A stretch of 64,000 nt of DNA, taken from assembly GCA_002148405.1 (NCBI GenBank), contig MUGG01000029.1, positions 27,044-91,043 on the forward strand, in the 5' to 3' direction. This document shows, piece after piece, positions 28,164-35,307 of the stretch. The notes beneath the pieces were generated by a model. It made no database searches and was not told where the DNA came from. It saw nothing but the letters and a program-made list of their open reading frames with translations. The position numbers and the translations under genes were made by a program. Origin of the DNA: Alkalinema sp. CACIAM 70d (GTDB lineage: Bacteria > Cyanobacteriota > Cyanobacteriia > Leptolyngbyales > Leptolyngbyaceae). Every line of letters begins with the position of its first letter. Position 1 is the first letter of the stretch.

Positions 28164-29039
28164 CTAGATTAGCGCATCGGGATCGATGCCCTGCGATCGC
28201 AGAAGTTCGGCAAGGCGATCGGCGCGTTGGCGTTCGACTTCGGCCCGTTGCTGCTCTTGATCAGCCCGTTGGCGTTCGGCTTCGGCCCGTTGCTGTTCTT
28301 GATCAGCCCGTTGCTGTTCTTGATCAGCCCGTTGTTGTGCTTCTTCGGCGCGTTGGCGTTCGGCGGCGACTTTTTCGACGGCCCAGGGTAGGATTTGCCG
28401 ATCGGGATCCCACCAGCGCAGCCAGTAGCCGGTGCGTTCTTCTTTTTGGCCGCGCCAGGTGCCGAGGAAGAGGTTGAGTTCTGGGATCCAGTGGTGGCCG
28501 TTTTCGTCGGGTTGTTCGAGTTGGTAGCCGGAGTCGGCGAGGCGATAGGTTTCTAGGAGGCCGCTGTCGGGTTCAAAGATGACGTAGGTGGGAACTTGCA
28601 GGACTTGTTCGTAGAAGAACCATTTGCCGGGGGGATAGGTGGGTTTGGAGGAGTATTCGTCGCCGTCGGTGGCGGAGAGGAATTCCATGACGATCGCGGG
28701 GGGGTCGCCTTCGAGGTGGGGGGTGTAGCTTTTGCGATCGGGGATGATGGTTTTGACGGTGGGAACCCAGAGCCAGTCGGGGGCTTTGAGGATGAGTTCG
28801 TTGTTGACGGTGGCGCAGAGGCCGAAGTTGGAGGCAATCAGCATGGTGGGCTGAATGCGATCGGTGATTTCGAGGCTTTCTCGTAGGGCTCCGGCGAGGA
28901 GGGGTTGGCAGGTGTTTTCCACGGGTTTTTCTTCTAGCCGAAAGCCGTCGGGGAGGCGTTGCCAGGTGATGGTGAGGGGGGCGGGGGGATTGGTGGGGAT
29001 TTCGGGGGGAGAGATTGGGCGATCGGGGGTGGTGACCAT
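28164..29039 (-). CDS. Uma2 (DUF820) family protein with repetitive coiled-coil tail
   Basis: 291 residues. The first 210 have the PD-(D/E)XK-like Uma2 fold: LVVPTVKTIIPDRKS-like WVPTVKTIIPDRKSY, PAIVMEFLSATDGDEYSSKP and VPTYVIFEPDSGLLETYRL. The family is greatly expanded in cyanobacteria and predicted to be a nuclease, but its role is unproven. The tail consists of seven-residue units such as QRADQEQ and QRAEAER repeated about eight times, a coiled coil seen in many Uma2 proteins. The repeat is also visible in the DNA (28220-28350). It is upstream of holB with a 24-base gap. Confidence 0.85.
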   Translation of the reverse strand: MVTTPDRPISPPEIPTNPPAPLTITWQRLPDGFRLEEKPVENTCQPLLAGALRESLEITDRIQPTMLIASNFGLCATVNNELILKAPDWLWVPTVKTIIPDRKSYTPHLEGDPPAIVMEFLSATDGDEYSSKPTYPPGKWFFYEQVLQVPTYVIFEPDSGLLETYRLADSGYQLEQPDENGHHWIPELNLFLGTWRGQKEERTGYWLRWWDPDRQILPWAVEKVAAERQRAEEAQQRADQEQQRADQEQQRAEAERQRADQEQQRAEVERQRADRLAELLRSQGIDPDALI

Positions 29040-29098
29040 GGGGTTTTCCTGCGATCGGATGGGTTTATTTTAGCTTGGGTGCAGTAGGCAGATGGCAG

Positions 29099-31057
29099 CT
29101 ATACCCCAAACCAAGCTCCGAGTTTCATGATCGCGGTGGTGAAGGTGGGAAGGTATTTGGTGGCGAAGGTGGCGAGTTTGGAGCCTTTTTCAGCGATGTC
29201 GTTTAGGTCTTCAAGGTTTTCTTTGGCTTTTTTGAGGTAGTTTTCGGGGGTGGGTTGTTCTTGGGCGAGTTGGGCGAGGTTGTCGAGGTATTCGATCGCG
29301 CGGGTTTTGAAGCGATCGTCGAGATCGCAGTCGGGGGACTCGATCGCGCTGCGGAGTTGGCTAATCAGGTCGGCGAGTTCTTGTTTTTTGGGATCTTGGG
29401 TTTCTTGAAGGGCAGTTAAGTTTAGGGTGAGGTTGCCACTAATGTTTCCGGCGGCTGCGGCTCCATAACCTGTATTGATGGCGGACTTATCCTTAGCCAC
29501 GTTAATATCACGTCCAGATTTATATGTCATAAAATATGTGCCTTTTTCAATAATTTTGTTCATTGGGCGTTGATTCGCGCTATATACCAAACCTTCCATC
29601 ATAGTGATGGTTTTGTCTTTGTCTTGAATCGTTCTTTCAAGATAGCGAATTTCCTGGGTGGCTGCTTGGAGTTGAGTTTGGATTATATAGATATCCTGAT
29701 AGAACTTTTCGTATGGTTGGACTTTGTCAGTGTCGGGTGGGAGAGTGGCTCGGACAAGGACACGATCTTTGTCTAGCTCGACCATAGCGTTGAGGCGGGC
29801 TTCGGGATTATCCTGTTGGAATTGGCTGAGGGCTTGGCGAAAGATGGCGGGTTCGGTGCCTCGGCGGAGGATGAAGTCGAGGGTGTCGGCGAATTTGTCT
29901 ACGAGTTTTTCAAAGTCTCCGGGTTCAAAGCTGCCGGAGAGAGGGCGGCGGTTTTGGGGATTTCGATCGGGGGTGAGGTAGATGTAGTCGCAGGTAAGGT
30001 CGTCGAATTGGGTGTCGCTGTTGATTGTCCAGTTGGCGATGCAAGCTCCGGTGAGGGTGGCATGGCGAAAGTCAGTGCCGCCTGCTTTGGTGTTGGAGAG
30101 GTTGGCAAAGGTGAGGTCGGCTCCTTGCAAGTTGGATGCGGTCAGGTCTGCGCCTGCGAGGTTAGCTTTGACTAGATCTACTCCGGCAAGGTTTTGCGCA
30201 CTCAGGTCGAGGTCAGGATACTGGCTGCTGCTGCCTTTGCGGCTAATCATTAGTTGCATTCGGGTATAGGTAAAGTCGATATCCGATCGTTCGCCTTTTA
30301 CGCCCGTCCAGTTGACATAGCGGGTATTAGCATCATTAAATTTGCAGTTGCTTAGTGTCGCGCCGCAGAAACGTACCCCTTGCAAATTCGAACCTTTAAA
30401 GTTGGTACCTGTGACATTTTGGAATTCTTTGATTGCTTCAACAAAGGTAAACAAAGTAACGGCCAGTAATACTATGAATGCAAAACTCCATCCTAATCCT
30501 GATACTATTTCGCCTTTACCAAATAATTCAATCGCCTTCAAGAGTATCCCTACATCTATACCCGCTAATACACTTGCAAAAAGTGGGAAGCCACCTGTAG
30601 AAAACTCATTAGGATCTGAAGCATTATCGATATCCACAAACATTACTAGTGGTATCAATCCAGCCACAATTCCAGAAATCAATGCAACGATTACTATTAA
30701 TACAGCAAAAACTATGCTAGTCAGCACACCTCCTACACCTGATTCTAGAACTATACCTATAGTATCAAATGCAATTTTAGTACCATCATTAATTGAATTC
30801 AAAACTGAGAATGAACTAATTCCTGAAACCACTCCTAAAAGTACTAAGAAAAATATATTTCTAATATGCTTTATAACTTTCTCAAAGCTTCTTCCAGCAA
30901 CTACATTAATGAAGTTTGCATCTTTTAAATTAGCATTACGGAAATCACAACCTCGAATATCTCTCCCCGAAAAATCCCAGCCTTCGCAGTCCATCCCACG
31001 AAAGGATAGATCTTGGAGGTCTTTTGGGAGGGGTTGGGTGAGGGGTTCGCGTGGCAT
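29099..31057 (-). CDS. Pentapeptide-repeat protein with embedded membrane helices and helical C terminus
   Basis: 652 residues. Pentapeptide repeats at the N terminus (FRGMDCEGWDFSGRDIRGCDF) are interrupted by about four hydrophobic helices (LVLLGVVSGISSFSVL, FAVLIVIVALISGIVAGLIP and others). They then resume (NFKGSNLQGVRF, DLVKANLAGADL). A middle domain follows around LDFILRRGTEPAIFRQ, then a coiled segment, a glycine-rich GYGAAAAGNISGNLTL, and a helical end. The membrane-coding part is clearly AT-richer than both flanks. I use the ATG at 31057; the frame extends to a TTG at 31087. Function unknown; it resembles multidomain cyanobacterial pentapeptide proteins rather than a known enzyme. Confidence 0.75.
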   Translation of the reverse strand: MPREPLTQPLPKDLQDLSFRGMDCEGWDFSGRDIRGCDFRNANLKDANFINVVAGRSFEKVIKHIRNIFFLVLLGVVSGISSFSVLNSINDGTKIAFDTIGIVLESGVGGVLTSIVFAVLIVIVALISGIVAGLIPLVMFVDIDNASDPNEFSTGGFPLFASVLAGIDVGILLKAIELFGKGEIVSGLGWSFAFIVLLAVTLFTFVEAIKEFQNVTGTNFKGSNLQGVRFCGATLSNCKFNDANTRYVNWTGVKGERSDIDFTYTRMQLMISRKGSSSQYPDLDLSAQNLAGVDLVKANLAGADLTASNLQGADLTFANLSNTKAGGTDFRHATLTGACIANWTINSDTQFDDLTCDYIYLTPDRNPQNRRPLSGSFEPGDFEKLVDKFADTLDFILRRGTEPAIFRQALSQFQQDNPEARLNAMVELDKDRVLVRATLPPDTDKVQPYEKFYQDIYIIQTQLQAATQEIRYLERTIQDKDKTITMMEGLVYSANQRPMNKIIEKGTYFMTYKSGRDINVAKDKSAINTGYGAAAAGNISGNLTLNLTALQETQDPKKQELADLISQLRSAIESPDCDLDDRFKTRAIEYLDNLAQLAQEQPTPENYLKKAKENLEDLNDIAEKGSKLATFATKYLPTFTTAIMKLGAWFGV

Positions 31058-31180
31058 AGCAGATGACGGAATGGACGCAGCAGGCAAGCTCTCGCCTATT
31101 ATGTCCCATCTAAGGAAAACTCGCCATAGGAAGTTATAGAGATTCGATCTTTCTCAATTTCTCGATTCTGCGACATCTCG

Positions 31181-31264
31181 GATCCCCTAAATCCCCCTTA
31201 TTAAGGGGGACTTTGAACATTTTTCCGGTTCCCCCTTTTTTAAGGGGGGCTAGTAGGGGGGATC
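31181..31264. repeat. Dispersed intergenic repeat, copy A
   Basis: Begins GATCCCCTAAATCCCCCTTA and ends in AAGGGGGGC ... GGGGGGATC. It contains two internal hairpins made of CCCCCTTA/TAAGGGGG-type arms. This is a widespread cyanobacterial repeat. Two further copies lie within 1 kb. Confidence 0.85.
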
Positions 31265-31362
31265 TCCTTCACAGCGTAGTCGAATCAACTCTCGCAGCAT
31301 TATCTTTAACGTTAGTCGAACATTTATTACAGCATTCATCCCAACGTCGATCGCGTGGATTC

Positions 31363-31443
31363 GATCCCTAAATCCCCCTTCAAAAGGGACTTTGAATGCA
31401 TTCTCTCATGTTCCCCCTTTTTTAAGGGGGGCCAGGGGGGATC
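31363..31443. repeat. Dispersed intergenic repeat, copy B
   Basis: GATCCCTAAATCCCCCTT to CCAGGGGGGATC, with the same internal order as copy A: ACTTTGAA in the middle, then TTCCCCCTTTTTTAAGGGGGG. A few bases are shortened in the first hairpin (CAAAAGGG in place of ATTAAGGGGG). Confidence 0.85.
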
Positions 31444-31569
31444 GAATCCAACCTCAAACACGAGTATCAAATGATACACGTCCAATTTTCAAAACCCTAT
31501 TGACAGACCCAAGTTTTATCCGTAGGCTTGTCTTTCATAGTAACGCCATGGAACCTTGCCCTCTCTCAC

Positions 31570-31674
31570 TTGACGATGCGGCACGAACCCTGGAAGCGCT
31601 ATGTCCAACCCGAAAATTTAGAGCACTACCCAGGATTGTTCGCACCAACCCTGAGTAGCTATCCCCCAAGCTGA
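31570..31674 (+). CDS. Possible upstream short ORF of the leader, copy 2
   Basis: TTG at 31570 or ATG at 31576 opens a frame reading MRHEPWKRYVQPENLEHYP and ending LSSYPPS. It matches the short ORF of copy 1 at RHE, W, R, V, NL and HYP. No strong ribosome site. It may be a remnant; family unknown. Confidence 0.3.
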   Translation: MTMRHEPWKRYVQPENLEHYPGLFAPTLSSYPPS

Positions 31675-31689
31675 TTAGCCCAGCAAGGA

Positions 31690-31866
31690 GGCTTGTTAAG
31701 AATTTTAACATTCGATCGAGCCACCCTTGTTTGTGATGTCAAACCGGGGTGGTTCTAAGTTTTTGGGCTTCTTAAGACCCTCATCCCCAGCCCTTCTCCC
31801 GCACGCAGGAGAAGGGAGCAAGGTTGCAGCGGGATGATATTCACCACACCCAGGAGAAGCTCAATC
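31690..31866 (+). promoter_or_regulatory. Structured leader, copy 2 (degenerate, with a repeat inserted)
   Basis: The hairpin at 31718-31755 has arms GAGCCACCC and GGGTGGTTC around GTTTG/CAAAC and the same TGATGT loop as copy 1. GGGCTTCT (31765-31772) can pair with AGAAGCTC (31855-31862), next to the ribosome site of the gene at 31867. Between those arms copy 2 carries about 80 extra bases with a dispersed-repeat hairpin. The ATG that opens an in-frame reading in copy 1 is GTT here, and one extra C shifts the frame, yet the pairing is kept. This favours an RNA role. The ligand or signal is unknown. Confidence 0.5.
31776..31830. repeat. Dispersed hairpin repeat inside leader copy 2
   Basis: ACCCTCATCCCCAGCCCTTC begins it; the arms CCCTTCTCC and GGAGAAGGG form a perfect 9-bp hairpin around CGCACGCA. 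Copy 1 of the leader has no such sequence, so this looks like an insertion. Confidence 0.7.
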
Positions 31867-32079
31867 ATGGCTAAAGATACTCGCGATCGCGACGATCGTT
31901 CGATCGAACGCGACCGTCCATACATCCGCCTACAACTCTTCGGCACTCGCGAAACCGTCCAATCCACCATCGATCGAATGCACGCAACCGGCTTCATGGA
32001 TAGGGTTTACTAGGGTCAACCCATGCCCGTTCCCGGCAACGAAGTCGAATGGGTTAGCGTCCTGTACCGTCAGTGGTAA
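31867..32079 (+). pseudogene. Second copy of the small conserved protein, with an in-frame TAG
   Basis: ATG at 31867 reads MAKDTRDRDDRSIERDRPYI and continues RLQLFGTRETVQ to DRVY. It then meets TAG at 32011 and continues in frame as GQPMPVPGNEVEWVSVLYRQ to TAA at 32077. The intact copy at 992-1210 has TGG (1064-1066 on the minus strand) where this one has TAG, so a single G-to-A change explains the stop. AGGAG lies just upstream of the ATG. Either a recent nonsense mutation or a site of readthrough; the former is more likely given the decayed leader. Confidence 0.7.
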
Positions 32080-32113
32080 ACGCCCAGCAATCGGTCAGGC
32101 TGCACGCAAATTC

Positions 32114-32236
32114 GATCCCCCTAAATCCCCCTTATTAAGGGGGACTTTGAGTCAATCAAGCAAAAAACAGCAATTCTATTAACTTTTCTCCTATTTTCTC
32201 TTGTTTCCCCCTTATTAAGGGGGGCTAGGGGGGATC
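32114..32236. repeat. Dispersed intergenic repeat, copy C
   Basis: Opens GATCCCCCTAAATCCCCCTT and closes CTAGGGGGGATC. It is about 40 bases longer than copies A and B because of an AT-rich middle (AAGCAAAAAACAGCAATTCT). With copies A and B it brackets the degenerate leader locus. Confidence 0.85.
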
Positions 32237-32336
32237 GGAGCCATAGCATTGATCAATCAATTTGGTATAACGTAATGTTTTTTCGACAACCGCCTAGTAA
32301 GGAACAACTTTGCTACAGTTTCCAGTGTCAAGTTCA

Positions 32337-32882
32337 TCAATCGCCCTTAATCAGTTGATTCAGAATACTTCCCAGTTGCTCCAACGCTGCATTGGTCGAT
32401 CGCTGTGTTTCGTCCATCCGTTCTAGTTGCTGCTGTTGGCGGTTCAACTGTTCCTGTTGATTAGTCACAAGCTGTTGCAGCAATAGCTGAGTTTGGTCTA
32501 AGCGATCGATATTTTGCTCCAATCGCTCCATCTGCCGTTGCTGCATGGCAAAAACTGCTTCCAGGCGTTCGGTTTGCCCCGTGAGGGCAATCAATCGCTC
32601 CTCATGGCCGTTAATCAGTCGCTGGGACTGGTAAATATATTCATCCAGACGGCTGTTTAGCCGATCGAAGCTTTCATGGGTTGATTCTGCATGATCTGTG
32701 AGGGCAATCAATCGCTCCTCATGGCCGTTGATCAGTCGCTGGGACTGGTAGATATATTCATCCAGACGGCTGTTTAGCCGATCGAAACTTTCATGGGCTG
32801 ATTCTGCATAACGAGCCGCTGACCCCACAATCGTAGTCACAGCCTCTAACTCGCTCTCAATCCGGTCTAATCGATCGGTCAT
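32337..32882 (-). CDS. Coiled-coil protein with an internal 39-residue duplication
   Basis: 181 residues, helical and rich in Q, E, L and R, with no catalytic motif. Residues from about 26 carry two near-identical 39-residue units (HESFDRLNSRLDEYIYQSQR then LINGHEERLIALT), encoded by a 117-bp tandem repeat. The rest reads as heptads (LERMDETQRSTNAALEQL). The frame is open 13 codons further, but AGGAGG lies right before the ATG at 32882. Proteins of this type are common in cyanobacteria as unnamed coiled coils. Function unknown. Confidence 0.7.
   Translation of the reverse strand: MTDRLDRIESELEAVTTIVGSAARYAESAHESFDRLNSRLDEYIYQSQRLINGHEERLIALTDHAESTHESFDRLNSRLDEYIYQSQRLINGHEERLIALTGQTERLEAVFAMQQRQMERLEQNIDRLDQTQLLLQQLVTNQQEQLNRQQQQLERMDETQRSTNAALEQLGSILNQLIKGD
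32581..32814. repeat. 117-bp direct duplication inside the coiled-coil gene
   Basis: Units 32581-32697 and 32698-32814 differ at only a handful of bases, and most differences are silent. The length is a multiple of three, so the protein frame is kept. It looks recent. Confidence 0.9.
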
Positions 32883-32984
32883 CCCGCCTCCTGGGTTTAC
32901 TGTATAGAACAACTTTACCAAAATTTCTAGCGTTCAGTTGAGCAATTCACGTCAATTGATTCACAGGATTCATCACAGAATTGA

Positions 32985-34886
32985 TTAACGCTGTGGCAGC
33001 ATTCGATCGGATTCCCCCGACTTTTTCTGCCGTTCCTGCTCTTCCTTAATCAACTGCAATACCTTCTGGCGTAGGGTTTCGTGACGCTCCACCCCCTCAA
33101 AGGCATAACGGTTATAGCCCGACTGGGTAATAATCGTCTCCAAATTCTTCACCCGTTCCCCCGAACCTGGGTGCGTCGAAGCCCACTCCGGAGGCCGCCG
33201 ATCGCCCTTGCGTTTCTCCTCCTGTTGCATCGTCACCATCAAATTGCGTAACCCATCCGCTGCATAACCCGATGCCGCCAGCAATCGCGTTCCCACATCA
33301 TCCGCTTGCCGTTCCATATCGCGACTGTAATTAAACACAATCAAATCACTGGCAAGTCCCCCCACATAGGGCACATACCCGATCACACTCGCAATCAAAT
33401 TCCCCTGCGACATCAGTTGAAAGCCATGGGTCAGCGCCGCGTGGGAAATCTCATGGCCCAGCAACCCCGCTAACTCCGCCGTCGATCGACTCTTCACGAT
33501 CGCCCCCGCATTAATAAAAATCTTGCCCCCCGGTAAGGCAAACGCATTCAGCTTGTCATCCAAAATTACATTGAACTCATACTCAAAATCCTTACGTCCC
33601 GCGATCGCCGCCATCTTCTGCCCTAGTTCATTGACATAGGCCAGCACCTCCGCATCTTCCACCATCGGGACTTGTCGCTTCACCGATTTGGCAATGCTTT
33701 TACCCAAACCCGATTCCCCCCGCAGTAGCGAAATCGCACTCTGCGCCGCCGTAAAGGGCCCCAGCAATCCACCCGTAACCGCATACCCGATCGCGCCTGT
33801 GATGATATTGCCAATCACATTGCCAGTCACTTTTTTGCGTAGAGCTTTGCGGTAGCGTTCCAAATTTTCATCCGCCAATTGCACAAACGCATTGACTTCA
33901 CTATGATCCGGATTCATCAAGGCAAACTGCCGTGCCGCGATCGACGCATCAATCCAGCGTTCCGCCTTCGCCAATGCCGCCACCCGCGCCTTAATCACCT
34001 CCGGTTCCTTGGGATAGTCCGCAGCCATCGCATCCAAGGCTTTCAACGCCTGGTCAGACTTACCATACTTTTCATAGATTTTCAGCGCCAACAGTTGCCC
34101 CGGCAAAAACTGCGGGTAATTTTTCACCAGCAAATCGATCGCCACGATCGATCGGCTTTCCAGCCCCGCATCCCACCCCTGGTTCGCCTCCCGCCAATAG
34201 ACCTTTCCCGCTGGCGGCAATTCCTCAGGATTCGTCATCAAGGGTGGCTGGGCAGCACGTTCCGGCACATTCTCAAAGGTAGGCTTCACTGCCTTATACA
34301 GCGCCACCGCTGCTTCAATGTCCCCCGCTTGGTAGCGTCGATCGGCCTCCAGCAGTTTCTGATGCCGTTCCGTTTCCGCCTGTTTTTCCTCTGGCGTTTG
34401 CTCCGGGTTGAGGGGATCTTTCGGGAGTTCCAGCTTGGGTTTTGCGTCAGGATTGGGCTGGGGTTGAGAGACGGGATCGGGGGTAATGGTATCCGCTTTG
34501 GGAGAGGCCGTGGGTTGGGGAGTGGGAGGGTTGGGGAGTGGGAGCGTAGGAGAAGTTGTGGGGGAGACCGTGGGCGTTACTGTGGGGGAGACCGTGGGCG
34601 TTACTGTGGGGGAGACAGTGGGCGTTACTGGGGGCGTGGCAGTCGGTGTCGCAGTCGGTGTCGCAGTCGGTGTCGCAGTGGGGCTAGGACTGGGACTGGT
34701 GCTAGGACTGGGGGAGGCGATTACCGTCTGAGCCGCGATCGTGCGTAATCCGGGTGACAGCGCTAGCAGTACTCCTAGGACAAACGGTAACACCTGCCGC
34801 TGAAGGATTCGTTGCAGTCGTTGCAAGGGCAGTCGTCGCAATTCCCCAAACCTCTGCGGCCCGTCCTGCTTACCCCGTTGCATCAT
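32985..34886 (-). CDS. M48 family metallopeptidase with Pro/Thr/Ser-rich linker
   Basis: 633 residues. A basic start and a hydrophobic stretch (LPFVLGVLLALSPGL, about 33-47) act as signal or anchor. Then comes a low-complexity linker of SPTVTPTV units, then a TPR-like helical part (about 180-340), and the M48 peptidase domain. The domain has LLGHEISHAALTHG (HEISH about 476-480) and RDMERQADDVGTRLLAASGY supplying the third zinc ligand. This order matches BepA/LoiP-like periplasmic proteases that check outer-membrane protein assembly. GAGAGGG precedes the first of two ATGs. It diverges from the cupin gene. Confidence 0.85.
   Translation of the reverse strand: MMQRGKQDGPQRFGELRRLPLQRLQRILQRQVLPFVLGVLLALSPGLRTIAAQTVIASPSPSTSPSPSPTATPTATPTATPTATPPVTPTVSPTVTPTVSPTVTPTVSPTTSPTLPLPNPPTPQPTASPKADTITPDPVSQPQPNPDAKPKLELPKDPLNPEQTPEEKQAETERHQKLLEADRRYQAGDIEAAVALYKAVKPTFENVPERAAQPPLMTNPEELPPAGKVYWREANQGWDAGLESRSIVAIDLLVKNYPQFLPGQLLALKIYEKYGKSDQALKALDAMAADYPKEPEVIKARVAALAKAERWIDASIAARQFALMNPDHSEVNAFVQLADENLERYRKALRKKVTGNVIGNIITGAIGYAVTGGLLGPFTAAQSAISLLRGESGLGKSIAKSVKRQVPMVEDAEVLAYVNELGQKMAAIAGRKDFEYEFNVILDDKLNAFALPGGKIFINAGAIVKSRSTAELAGLLGHEISHAALTHGFQLMSQGNLIASVIGYVPYVGGLASDLIVFNYSRDMERQADDVGTRLLAASGYAADGLRNLMVTMQQEEKRKGDRRPPEWASTHPGSGERVKNLETIITQSGYNRYAFEGVERHETLRQKVLQLIKEEQERQKKSGESDRMLPQR
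34558..34680. repeat. Tandem repeats coding the Pro/Thr/Ser linker
   Basis: A 24-bp unit (GTGGGGGAGACCGTGGGCGT then TACT) occurs three times from 34558 to 34629. It is followed by a 12-bp unit GCAGTCGGTGTC repeated about three times to 34680. Both periods are multiples of three, so only linker length in the M48 protease would vary. Confidence 0.85.
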
Positions 34887-35027
34887 GGCTGTTGCCCTCT
34901 CCTCGATCGACGTCCTAGAAACAAGTTCCCAGACTGCTAATTTAACAATTTTTAGAAAGGATTTGGGGAAACGATATAAATTATGAAAGGGATTGCAACG
35001 TCACTAGAAAGATTGAGGAATCATCAG

Positions 35028-35300
35028 ATGGAAATCACGATCGAACATCAACCCAGTGAAGAAAAATTAGCGCAATTGGGCGTCAAACAGTGGCCAATTT
35101 GGACAAAGGAAGCATCACAGTTCGATTGGTTTTATGACGAATCGGAAACTTGCTATCTGCTGGAAGGGGATGTGACTGTCACGCCCGCTAATGGAGAAAC
35201 CGTTCGGTTTGGTCAAGGAGATTTAGTCACGTTTCCCGCTGGCATGATTTGCGTGTGGACGATTCACAGGGATGTGAAAAAGCATTATGCTTTCGGATAA
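35028..35300 (+). CDS. Small cupin-domain protein
   Basis: 90 residues with the short cupin fold of the DUF861/EutQ-like group: SQFDWFYDESETCYLLEGDV, TPANGETVRFGQGDLVTFPAGM, CVWTIHRDVKKHYAFG. Members bind a small ligand or metal; several act on (S)-ureidoglycine or unknown sugars. Here the reaction cannot be named. The frame opens at 34983, but GAGGAA lies before the ATG at 35028, giving the usual length of about 90. It converges on the caspase gene with 7 bases between the stops. Confidence 0.8.
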   Translation: MEITIEHQPSEEKLAQLGVKQWPIWTKEASQFDWFYDESETCYLLEGDVTVTPANGETVRFGQGDLVTFPAGMICVWTIHRDVKKHYAFG

Positions 35301-35307
35301 CGCTCCG

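Noticed and set aside
27190..28164. Long proline/arginine-rich ORF antiparallel or shifted to holB
   Set aside because: A shadow caused by the high GC content of holB; holB itself has all family motifs.
31160..31460. CRISPR array
   Set aside because: The repeated units are a dispersed hairpin repeat at irregular distances, without uniform spacers or cas genes.
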